From: Kitasatospora phosalacinea
GTDB taxonomy: Bacteria > Actinomycetota > Actinomycetes > Streptomycetales > Streptomycetaceae
Length of the DNA stretch: 64,000 nt
Direction of reading: 5' to 3'
NCBI RefSeq assembly: GCF_000717185.1
Contig: NZ_JNYE01000003.1
Location: 92,654 to 156,653 of the forward strand
A program made the position numbers and the translations under genes. Below are positions 39,619 through 47,457 of the stretch, piece by piece (the stretch's first letter is position 1; every line of letters starts with the position of its first letter). The notes beneath the pieces are model-generated. The model was not told the DNA's origin. It made no database searches and saw nothing but the letters and a program-made list of their open reading frames with translations.

Positions 39619-41391
39619 TCAGCCTCCGGTCCCGGGGGCCTCGCGGAGCGCGATGCGGGTCGGGGCGGCGGGGCCGAGTTCCAGCAGGGTGAGGGTGTTC
39701 GGGCCGGGGCGGAGCAGGGGGCCGGGGCAGTACAGGGTGGTCTGCGGGCCCCTGGCGTCGTAGCGGCCGAGGAGGAAGCCGTTGACCCAGAGGTAGCCGT
39801 GGTGGCCCCCGGGGACGGCGAGGAAGGTGTCGCCGGGGGTGTCGAGGTGGAGGGTGCCGCGGGCGAGCGCCTCGGGGGCGGGGGTGCCGGGGGTCCAGAC
39901 GGCGGGGTCGGGGAGCGGGTCCAGGCGGAGCGGTTCGGCGTGCCAGCCGTGCAGGTACTGGCGTTCGTGGCGGACGCCGGTGATGCCCTTGGTCTCGCCG
40001 ACCCGCGGGCCGTAGTTGACCCGGCCGAGGGATTCGACGAGCAGGCGGACGCGGGCGCCGCCGCCCGCGGCGACCGGTTCGGCGGCCACGCCGCGTTCGA
40101 GCGCGGTGGCGGGCCCGCCGTCCACCCGGAGGGTGGCCCGGTCGCGCAACCCTTCGACGGTGAGCGGGAGTTCGGGGCTGAGTGCGGGCACGGTGGCGGT
40201 GTAGCGGACGAGGCCGTGCTCCAGGCCGAGCTCTTCGAAGAGCGGGGGGACGGGCGAGGCGACGGCCGGGCCGAACGGCAGCTCGGCGCACTCGTCGAGG
40301 GTGACCTCGCGGGCGTCCAGCAGCGGTTCGGGCGTGGGCAGTTCGGGGGTTCGGCCGTCCAAGTAGCGGGCCTCGTCCGGGTGTTCGGCGGCGAAGTCGG
40401 CGAGGACCTGCCGGAAGGCGTCGAACTTGGCGGTGGGCAGGCCGCGTTCGTCGAGGGGCGCGTCGTAGTCGTAGGAGGTGGTGGTGGGCTGGTAGGGGGA
40501 GTGCGTCCAGTCGGTGGAGTTGAACGGCGGGTCGGCGTGGTTGGCCCCGGCGGTGGTGCCGAAGTTGGTGCCGCCGTGGGCCATGTAGAGGTTGACGGAG
40601 CCGCCCGCGGCGAGGATGCGGCGCAGGGTGTCGGCGGCGTCGGCGGCGTCGCGGGCGTGGTGGGGGCCGCCCCAGTGGTCGAACCAGCCGTTCCAGTACT
40701 CCATGCAGAACGGCGGGTCCTCGGGGCGGTGGCGGCGCAGGGCGGCGAAGGCGCCCTCCGGGTCGGAGCCGAAGTTGACGGTGGCCAGCACGCCGGGGAC
40801 GGTGCCCGCGGCGAGCATGTGGTCCTCGGGGCCGTCGGAGGTGAACAGCGGGACGGTGACGCCGCGCCCGCGCAGGCCGCGGACCAGGTGGGCGAGGTAA
40901 GCGGCGTCGCTGCCGTGGGCCCCGTACTCGTTCTCGACCTGCACCATCAGCACGGTGCCGCCGGGCCGGCCCCACTGGCGCTCGACGACCTGGGGCAGCA
41001 GGGCGTCGAAGTGGGCGTCGACGGCGGCGAGGTAGGCGGGGTCGCCGGTGCGGGCGCGGCGGCCGACCCGGGCGGTGAGCCAGCCGGGCAGGCCGCCGTT
41101 GTCCCACTCGGCGCAGATGTACGGGCCGGGCCGGACGATCGTCCACAGGCCCTGGCGGTGCGCCTCGTCGAGGAAGGCGCCGAGTTCGCCGAGCCGTTCG
41201 CGGCGGCCCGGCGCGGGCTCGTGCAGGTTCCACGGCACGTACGTCTCGACGGTGTTCAGGCCCATCGCGCGCACCGCCGCCAGCCGGGCGGGCCACTGCT
41301 CGGGGCGGCTGCGGAAGTAGTGCACCGCACCGGACAGGATGCGCAGCGGTCGGCCGTCGAGGCGGAAGCCGGTCGAGTCGTAGGTGAGCAT
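39619..41391 (-). CDS. Glycoside hydrolase family 35 beta-galactosidase
   Basis: The 590-aa protein starts M-L-T-Y-D-S-T-G-F at 41391, so it has no signal peptide and should be cytosolic. The TIM barrel shows the GH35 signature G-P-Y-I-C-A-E-W-D-N-G-G-L-P (about 88), the acid/base Glu in V-Q-V-E-N-E-Y-G (about 155) and the nucleophile Glu in P-F-C-M-E-Y-W-N-G-W-F (about 230). C-terminal beta-sandwich domains include a Y-L-W-V-N-G-F-L-L-G-R-Y stretch. It should release beta-galactose from small glycosides. Stands alone between convergent or divergent neighbours. Confidence 0.92.
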   Translation of the reverse strand: MLTYDSTGFRLDGRPLRILSGAVHYFRSRPEQWPARLAAVRAMGLNTVETYVPWNLHEPAPGRRERLGELGAFLDEAHRQGLWTIVRPGPYICAEWDNGGLPGWLTARVGRRARTGDPAYLAAVDAHFDALLPQVVERQWGRPGGTVLMVQVENEYGAHGSDAAYLAHLVRGLRGRGVTVPLFTSDGPEDHMLAAGTVPGVLATVNFGSDPEGAFAALRRHRPEDPPFCMEYWNGWFDHWGGPHHARDAADAADTLRRILAAGGSVNLYMAHGGTNFGTTAGANHADPPFNSTDWTHSPYQPTTTSYDYDAPLDERGLPTAKFDAFRQVLADFAAEHPDEARYLDGRTPELPTPEPLLDAREVTLDECAELPFGPAVASPVPPLFEELGLEHGLVRYTATVPALSPELPLTVEGLRDRATLRVDGGPATALERGVAAEPVAAGGGARVRLLVESLGRVNYGPRVGETKGITGVRHERQYLHGWHAEPLRLDPLPDPAVWTPGTPAPEALARGTLHLDTPGDTFLAVPGGHHGYLWVNGFLLGRYDARGPQTTLYCPGPLLRPGPNTLTLLELGPAAPTRIALREAPGTGG

Positions 41392-41489
41392 GCCCCTAGC
41401 CTGCCCAACGGGAGGGGGCCCAGCCGTGGAGGCGTGCGCTGCGGCGGGTCCCCGTCAGGGCTGGGTGCGGGCCGGGGCGTGCGACCGAC

Positions 41490-41495
41490 TAGTCT
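41490..41495 (+). promoter_or_regulatory. -10 box for a leaderless 29-aa ORF
   Basis: TAGTCT (TANNNT) ends six bases before GTG 41502, the spacing that places transcription start at the start codon. No clear -35 box was found. Confidence 0.5.
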
Positions 41496-41501
41496 CGAAG
41501 C

Positions 41502-41591
41502 GTGGACCCGAAGACCCGTATGCGGATCGTGACCGGCGCGTTCGTTCTGTTGCTCGCCGTGGTGATCGTCGGCGCGATCATGCAGAAGTAG
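41502..41591 (+). CDS. Tiny single-TM membrane protein, 29 aa
   Basis: GTG 41502 opens 29 codons to TAG 41589-41591. The product has a basic start (D-P-K-T-R-M-R), one hydrophobic helix (I-V-T-G-A-F-V-L-L-L-A-V-V-I-V-G-A-I-M) and ends Q-K. This is the form of a small membrane-spanning regulatory peptide. The -10 box at 41490-41495 supports leaderless expression. Its 3' end overlaps the convergent TetR gene by 14 bases. I have no family name, so evidence is limited to composition and promoter placement. Confidence 0.5.
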   Translation: MDPKTRMRIVTGAFVLLLAVVIVGAIMQK

Positions 41592-42219
41592 CGGACGCGG
41601 CGCCCCCGTCCGCCGTCGGCGGCGGGGTGGTGCGCAGGCGGCCGATCATGCCGGGGCCGGCGATGCCGGGCAGGAGCATCCGCCACAGCGCGGTGAGGCG
41701 CCGGGGCAGGTCGGCGCGGGCGGTGTGGACCTGGGACATCACCCGGACGCCGGTGAACGCGGCGATGACCACGTCGGCGGCCTCGTCGAGGTCGAGGCCG
41801 GGCAGCGTCTCGCCCTGGGCGGCGGCCTCGGCGAGCAGGGTGCGGACCACGGCGCGGGACTGCTCGTACGGGGTGACGGCGGGGCGCGGCAGCGAGGTCT
41901 GCTCGACGGCGAGGCGGACGGCGGCGCGCAGGACGGCGTCGGTGTGCAGGCGGTCGGCGAAGGCGAAGCACAGGTCGATGACGGACTGCAGGCGGCTGGA
42001 GTGCTCGGGGACGGCGAGGCCGTCGCCGTGGGCCTCCAGGACGGCGAGCGCGACGGCTTCCTTGGACGGGAAGTGGTGGTAGAGCGCGCCCCTGGTCAGG
42101 CCGGTGCGGGCGAGGATCTCGTTGGTCCCGGCGGCCTCGTACCCGCGCAGGTCGAAGACCTCGGCCGCGGCCTCCAGGATGGCCCGCCGCGAGCGGATGC
42201 CGCGTTCCTGCTTGGTCAT
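41578..42219 (-). CDS. TetR family regulator, gamma-butyrolactone receptor (ScbR/ArpA)-like
   Basis: The 213-aa product from ATG 42219 (GAGGAGA upstream) has the ArpA/ScbR-type DNA-binding domain: K-Q-E-R-G-I-R-S-R-R-A-I-L-E-A-A, then T-N-E-I-L-A-R-T-G-L-T-R-G-A-L-Y-H-H-F-P-S-K. The ligand domain retains V-P-E-H-S-S-R-L-Q-S-V-I-D and R-L-A-V-E-Q-T-S-L-P, like signalling-butanolide receptors and pseudo-receptors. No butanolide synthase (AfsA) gene is nearby. The gene is divergent from the aldo-keto reductase, with an inverted repeat in between. Confidence 0.85.
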   Translation of the reverse strand: MTKQERGIRSRRAILEAAAEVFDLRGYEAAGTNEILARTGLTRGALYHHFPSKEAVALAVLEAHGDGLAVPEHSSRLQSVIDLCFAFADRLHTDAVLRAAVRLAVEQTSLPRPAVTPYEQSRAVVRTLLAEAAAQGETLPGLDLDEAADVVIAAFTGVRVMSQVHTARADLPRRLTALWRMLLPGIAGPGMIGRLRTTPPPTADGGAASATSA

Positions 42220-42342
42220 GCCCGGTCTCCTCGTGCGGCGTCGGGGCACCGGTGAGGGTGCCGACCTGTCTGCATCCTACCGGTGGCGTCCGCGACCGTC
42301 GGAGGGTTTGGGGCCCGCTTCCCGTGGGCTCTTCCCACTTTT

Positions 42343-42365
42343 TCATACAGGTCTGTCGGTATGAT
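42343..42365 (+). promoter_or_regulatory. TetR/ARE-like operator over the aldo-keto reductase promoter
   Basis: TCATAC (42343-42348) and GTATGA (42359-42364) are perfect inverted copies in a 22-bp window, the size and outer bases of known butanolide-receptor sites. A -10-like TATGAT (42360-42365) overlaps the right arm, so binding would block transcription of the gene at 42421. Confidence 0.6.
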
Positions 42366-42420
42366 TTGCGGCGGCGCGACCCTACCGGTGGGTCGGCCAG
42401 GGGATGAGGGGGCGGTTGCC

Positions 42421-43413
42421 ATGGAGTACACCCGACTCGGCCGCAGCGGACTGCAGGTGTCCCGGCTGGTGCTCGGCACGATGAACTTCGGGACGGAGAC
42501 CGACGAGCGCGAGAGCCACGCGATCATGCAGCGGGCCCACGAGACGGGCGTCAACTTCTTCGACACCGCGAACGTCTACGGCACCCGCCCGGGCGAGAGC
42601 TCCACCGAGGAGATCATCGGCCGCTGGTTCGCGGGCGACCCGGAGCGCCGCGAGCGGACCGTCCTGGCCACCAAGGCCTACCTCCCGACCGGCTCCCGCC
42701 CCAACGAGGGCGGCCTCAGCGCGCTGCACATCCGGCGCGCCTGCGAGGACTCGCTGCGCCGGCTCGGCACCGACCGGATCGACCTCTACCAGATGCACCA
42801 CGTCGACCGGCACACCCCGTGGGAGGAGGTCTGGGAGGCCTTCGGCGTCCTGCGGCAGCAGGGCAAGGTGCTGTACTTCGGCTCCTCCAACTTCGCGGGC
42901 TGGCACCTCGCCCAGGCCCAGGAGGCCGCCCGCGAACGGCACTTCCTCGGCCTGGTCGCCGAGCAGTCCCGGTACAACCTGATGACCCGCTGGGCCGAAC
43001 TGGAGGTGCTGCCCGCCGCCCGCCACTACGGCATCGGCGTGATCCCGTGGGGCCCGCTGAACGGCGGCCTGCTCGGCGGCGTGCTGCGCAAGCGGCGGGA
43101 GGGCACCGCGGCCCGCGGCGGCAGCGGGCACGCGGCGGCCGCCCTGGCCGCGCACCACGGGACGCTGACGGCGTACGAGGACCTGTGCGCGCGGGCGGGC
43201 GCCGACCCGGCGCACGTCGGCCTGGCCTGGCTGCTGGCCCGACCGGGCGTCACCGGCCCGATCGTCGGCCCGCGCACCGTGGCGCAACTGGACGGCGCGC
43301 TGGCCGCCCTGGACCTCGAACTGGACGCGGAACTGCTGGCCGAACTGGACCGGCTCTTCCCGCCGCCCGGCCCGAACGGCGGCGGCCCCGCGCCGGAGGC
43401 GTACGCCTGGTGA
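42421..43413 (+). CDS. Aldo/keto reductase
   Basis: The 330-aa protein (M-E-Y-T-R-L-G-R-S-G-L-Q-V) has the catalytic set Asp and Tyr in F-F-D-T-A-N-V-Y-G (about 46-54), Lys in L-A-T-K-A-Y (about 85) and His in L-Y-Q-M-H-H-V-D (about 122). The NADP-binding end V-G-P-R-T-V-A-Q-L-D-G-A is near 285. The group resembles YajO/Tas-type oxidoreductases. Cytosolic; substrate unknown. Probably controlled by the divergent ScbR-like regulator. Confidence 0.9.
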   Translation: MEYTRLGRSGLQVSRLVLGTMNFGTETDERESHAIMQRAHETGVNFFDTANVYGTRPGESSTEEIIGRWFAGDPERRERTVLATKAYLPTGSRPNEGGLSALHIRRACEDSLRRLGTDRIDLYQMHHVDRHTPWEEVWEAFGVLRQQGKVLYFGSSNFAGWHLAQAQEAARERHFLGLVAEQSRYNLMTRWAELEVLPAARHYGIGVIPWGPLNGGLLGGVLRKRREGTAARGGSGHAAAALAAHHGTLTAYEDLCARAGADPAHVGLAWLLARPGVTGPIVGPRTVAQLDGALAALDLELDAELLAELDRLFPPPGPNGGGPAPEAYAW

Positions 43414-43435
43414 CGCGCCCGGACCGGCGGGCACG

Positions 43436-43474
43436 CCGGAGGCCCCGGTCCGCGAGCGGGCCGGGGCCTCCGGG
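43436..43474. terminator. Bidirectional hairpin between AKR gene and serC
   Basis: CCGGAGGCCCCGG and CCGGGGCCTCCGG pair exactly, with about GTCCGCGAGCGGG between them. It serves both convergent genes. Confidence 0.8.
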
Positions 43475-43488
43475 GAGGACGCGGGGCG

Positions 43489-44622
<1,134 letters not shown>

Positions 44623-44705
44623 CTATCCCCCGGACGTGCGGCGGCGGTACGCCCGTCCGGCCGCTGAGACGTGATCTTGGCCGCCCCGGACAGGCCGCAC
44701 CGGAA

Positions 44706-44737
44706 CGCGTGACCCCTGGTCAGGGGGTGTCCACGCG
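44706..44737. terminator. Hairpin upstream of serC
   Basis: CGCGTG (44706-44711) pairs with CACGCG (44732-44737), and CCCCTG (44713-44718) with CAGGGG (44721-44726). It lies between the citrate synthase stop and the serC start. Confidence 0.6.
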
Positions 44738-44758
44738 CCCGGTGGCGGCCGTGCCGGT

Positions 44759-44779
44759 GCTGACGGCCGGTCAGCTTTT
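44759..44779. terminator. Hairpin with T tract after citrate synthase
   Basis: GCTGAC and GTCAGC pair around GGCCG, followed on the plus strand by TTTT. On the minus strand it lies 15 bases after the citrate synthase stop. Confidence 0.6.
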
Positions 44780-44793
44780 CACCCGGAAGTGGG

Positions 44794-45894
44794 TCAGCCG
44801 GCGATCTGGTCCCAGCCCTCGATCTCCTGCGGCTTGCGGGAGCCCGGGCCGATGTAGCGGGCGGCCGGGCGGACCAGCCGGCCGGTGCGCTTCTGCTCCA
44901 GGATGTGCGCCGACCAGCCGGCCGTGCGGGCGCAGGTGAACATCGAGGTGAACATGTGCGCCGGGACCTCGGCGAAGTCCAGCATGATGGCGGCCCAGAA
45001 CTCGACGTTGGTGGCCAGCACGCGGTCGGGGCGGCGGTTGTGCAGCTCCTCCAGCGCGGCCTTCTCCAGCGCCTCGGCGATCTCGTAGCGCGGCGCGCCG
45101 AGCTCCTTGGCGGTGCGGCGCAGCACCCGGGCGCGCGGGTCCTCGGCGCGGTAGACGCGGTGGCCGAAGCCCATCAGCCGCTCGCCCTTGTCCAGGGCCT
45201 GCTTCACGTAGCCCGCCGCGTCGCCGGTGCGCTCGATCTCCTCGATCATGCCGAGCACCCGGGACGGCGCGCCGCCGTGCAGCGGGCCGGACATCGCGCC
45301 CACCGCGCCGGACAGCGCCGCCGCGACGTCCGCGCCGGTGGAGGCGATCACCCGGGCGGTGAAGGTGGAGGCGTTCATGCCGTGCTCGGCGGCCGAGGTC
45401 CAGTACGCGTCGACGGCCTTGACGTGCTTCGGGTCCGGCTCGCCGCGCCAGCGGATCATGAACCGCTCGACGATGGTCCCCGCCTTGTCGATCTCGCGCT
45501 GCGGCACCATCGGCAGGCCCTGGCCGCGGGCCGACTGGGCCACGTACGACAGCGCCATCACGGCGGCCCGGGCGAGGTCGTCGCGGGCCTGCTCGGCGGA
45601 GATGTCCAGCAGCGGCTTGAGGCCCCAGACCGGGGCGAGCATGGCGAGGGCGGACTGCACGTCGACCCGGATGTCACCGGAGTGGACCGGGATCGGGAAC
45701 GGTTCGGCGGCCGGCAGGCCGGGGGCGAACTTGCCGTCCACCAGCAGGCCCCACACGTGCCCGAAGGAGACCTGGCCGACCAGGTCCTCGATGTCCACCC
45801 CGCGGTAGCGCAGCGCCCCGCCCTCGCGGTCGGGCTCGGCGATCTCGCTCTCGAAGGCGACTACACCCTCAAGGCCGGGTACGAAATCCGACAT
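44794..45894 (-). CDS. Citrate synthase-like enzyme (short, actinobacterial type)
   Basis: The 366-aa protein begins M-S-D-F-V-P-G-L-E-G-V at 45894, seven bases after AAGGAG. It has R-Y-R-G-V-D-I-E-D-L (about 29), G-P-L-H-G-G-A-P-S-R (catalytic His about 205) and G-F-G-H-R-V-Y (second His about 243). At the place of the usual catalytic Asp (N-V-D-F) it reads A-T-N-V-E-F-W, that is Glu. Relatives in actinobacteria labelled citrate synthase 2 share this build as far as I recall. It may make citrate, methylcitrate or a related product; the main citrate synthase is expected elsewhere. Confidence 0.88.
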   Translation of the reverse strand: MSDFVPGLEGVVAFESEIAEPDREGGALRYRGVDIEDLVGQVSFGHVWGLLVDGKFAPGLPAAEPFPIPVHSGDIRVDVQSALAMLAPVWGLKPLLDISAEQARDDLARAAVMALSYVAQSARGQGLPMVPQREIDKAGTIVERFMIRWRGEPDPKHVKAVDAYWTSAAEHGMNASTFTARVIASTGADVAAALSGAVGAMSGPLHGGAPSRVLGMIEEIERTGDAAGYVKQALDKGERLMGFGHRVYRAEDPRARVLRRTAKELGAPRYEIAEALEKAALEELHNRRPDRVLATNVEFWAAIMLDFAEVPAHMFTSMFTCARTAGWSAHILEQKRTGRLVRPAARYIGPGSRKPQEIEGWDQIAG

Positions 45895-45969
45895 CAGAAC
45901 GGCTCCTTCAGTGATCCGACGCGGCGCGCGGCCGTGGTGGGGCGGCGCGCCGGTGGCCGATGGTGGTTG

Positions 45970-46002
45970 GCACTCGGTGTCAGATTGTCAGGCACGGAGT
46001 GC
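45970..46002. promoter_or_regulatory. 10-bp inverted repeat in the citrate synthase/pdxH promoter region
   Basis: GCACTCGGTG (45970-45979) and CACGGAGTGC (45993-46002) match in 9 of 10 positions with 13 bp between. A TGTCAG direct repeat lies inside the spacer. The 321-bp region 45895-46215 holds no gene. A site at this spot could regulate citrate synthase (start 45894). Confidence 0.55.
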
Positions 46003-46215
46003 ATTGCGCCATACACCACGACGGTGATGTTTCCCCCACGGGCCGCTCGCACCCCTGTCGTCTCCGGCGTCGTCGGCGGATTTTCGGGGCGTCCCGGGCG
46101 GTAGCCGGACGATTCCCCGGCAGGCGGGTCGTGAAGCGGTGGCGTGCCACCCTACTCCCGACCGCGCCCCCGGAGGCGGCGGCGCCCGGCGCTTGTCGTA
46201 CGGGATGATGGGGGC

Positions 46216-46971
46216 GTGCCTACCGCGGAACGCCACCCGAGCACCGAGCCGAGTGCCCTGCCCCTGCCCACGGAGCCCACGGAGCCCGCCGGGCCCGCCG
46301 CGCCCGCAGCGCCGACCGGGGAGCGCCCCGGGCCGGACCCGTCGGTGATGCGCGAGCACTACCTGCACGAGGGGCTCGCCGAGGGGGAGCTCGCCGACGA
46401 CCCGTACCAGCAGTTCACCCGCTGGTTCCACGAGGCGGGCGAGGCGGGCGTGCCCGAGCCCAACGCGATGGTGCTCTCCACCGCCGACGCCGAGGGGCTG
46501 CCCTCCGCGCGCACCGTCCTGCTCAAGGGCTACGACCGGCGCGGCTTCGTGTTCTTCACCAACTACGGCTCCCGCAAGGGCGCCGACCTGGCCGCCAACC
46601 CGAACGCCGCGCTGCTCTTCCCGTGGATCGTGCTGGCCCGCCAGGTCATCGTGACCGGCCGGGTGGAGAAGGTCGGCCGGGACGAGACCGCCGCCTACTT
46701 CCGCACCCGCCCGCACGGCTCCCAGCTCGGCGCCTGGGCCAGCGAGCAGTCCAGCCCGGTGGCCGACCGCGGGGTGCTGGAGCGCCGGTACGCCGACCTG
46801 GCCGCCCGCTACCCGGAGGGCGAGGGGGTGCCCGTCCCGCCGTTCTGGGGCGGCTACCGGGTCGTCCCGCGCGCCGTCGAGTTCTGGCAGGGCCGGGAGA
46901 ACCGGCTGCACGACCGGCTGCGGTACGTCGCCACCGCCGAGGGGTGGCGGGTCGAGCGGCTCTGCCCCTGA
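46216..46971 (+). CDS. pdxH: Pyridoxamine 5'-phosphate oxidase
   Basis: The 251-aa protein from GTG 46216 has a Pro/Ala-rich N-terminus of about 45 residues, then the PdxH core: [20 protein letters not shown] (FMN and substrate contacts), [18 protein letters not shown], and the C-terminal [13 protein letters not shown]. It oxidises pyridoxamine or pyridoxine phosphate to pyridoxal phosphate with FMN. A -10-like GATGAT ends six bases before the GTG, so a leaderless start is possible. Confidence 0.93.
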   Translation: MPTAERHPSTEPSALPLPTEPTEPAGPAAPAAPTGERPGPDPSVMREHYLHEGLAEGELADDPYQQFTRWFHEAGEAGVPEPNAMVLSTADAEGLPSARTVLLKGYDRRGFVFFTNYGSRKGADLAANPNAALLFPWIVLARQVIVTGRVEKVGRDETAAYFRTRPHGSQLGAWASEQSSPVADRGVLERRYADLAARYPEGEGVPVPPFWGGYRVVPRAVEFWQGRENRLHDRLRYVATAEGWRVERLCP

Positions 46972-47090
46972 CCCGTCGTCGGGGGCGGGCCGCCAGTTCG
47001 ACCTTCGTTAGCACGCTCGGTCGAGTGCCGGTACCGCCGAACGGGTGGTTCGTGGGGCGCTGATGGGCCTTCAACTTCCTTGCGGACAAG

Positions 47091-47122
47091 GGCCGGAGGG
47101 CCCGCCGGCGGGCTTCCGGGCC
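47091..47122. terminator. Possible pdxH terminator hairpin
   Basis: GCCCGCCGGCGGGC (47100-47113) is a perfect palindrome flanked by partly complementary GGCCGGAGG and CTTCCGGGCC. It would separate pdxH from the Fxs operon. Confidence 0.4.
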
Positions 47123-47154
47123 TTGCCTCGCCGGGTGCTCCCAAGGTCTATGCT
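47123..47154 (+). promoter_or_regulatory. Candidate fxsA promoter
   Basis: TTGCCT (47123-47128) and TATGCT (47149-47154) resemble -35 and -10 boxes, but the 20-bp spacer is long. Transcription would start about 90 bases before fxsA. Confidence 0.3.
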
Positions 47155-47250
47155 GTGCATCGGTGTCAGGCCGCAGTGACTCGCGACACTGATGGATTCC
47201 GGCTGCGGCGATCCCCCGTTCGCACGCCTCGATGAATGAAGGCAACGCCG

Positions 47251-47424
47251 ATGACCACTGCACTTGTCGAAGACCTGTCCGAGCCTCGGGTCGCTTCCGA
47301 GTGTGAGAGCCTGGCCGACCTCGCCGCCCTGGACGTCGAGGAGCTCACCGCGCAGATCGAGCGGGCGCTCCCGACCGCGGGGGGCCGCCAGGTGTCGGTG
47401 GCTGCCTTCCAGTCGTCCATCTGA
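47251..47424 (+). CDS. fxsA: FxSxx-COOH peptide precursor (FxsA)
   Basis: The 57-aa peptide begins M-T-T-A-L-V-E-D-L-S, with GAAGG about eight bases upstream of ATG 47251 (an in-frame ATG at 47236 is less well placed). Its body is acidic (S-E-P-R-V-A-S-E-C-E-S-L-A-D-L-A-A-L), as in RiPP leader regions, and it ends V-A-A-F-Q-S-S-I. The terminal F-x-S-x-x is the hallmark of the FxSxx-COOH family. The radical SAM gene begins 33 bases later. The C-terminal Phe/Ser segment is the predicted modification site; the processed product has not been seen here. Confidence 0.88.
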   Translation: MTTALVEDLSEPRVASECESLADLAALDVEELTAQIERALPTAGGRQVSVAAFQSSI

Positions 47425-47457
47425 GCGGACGGAACGCGTCGAATCGGTCCGTCCGAC

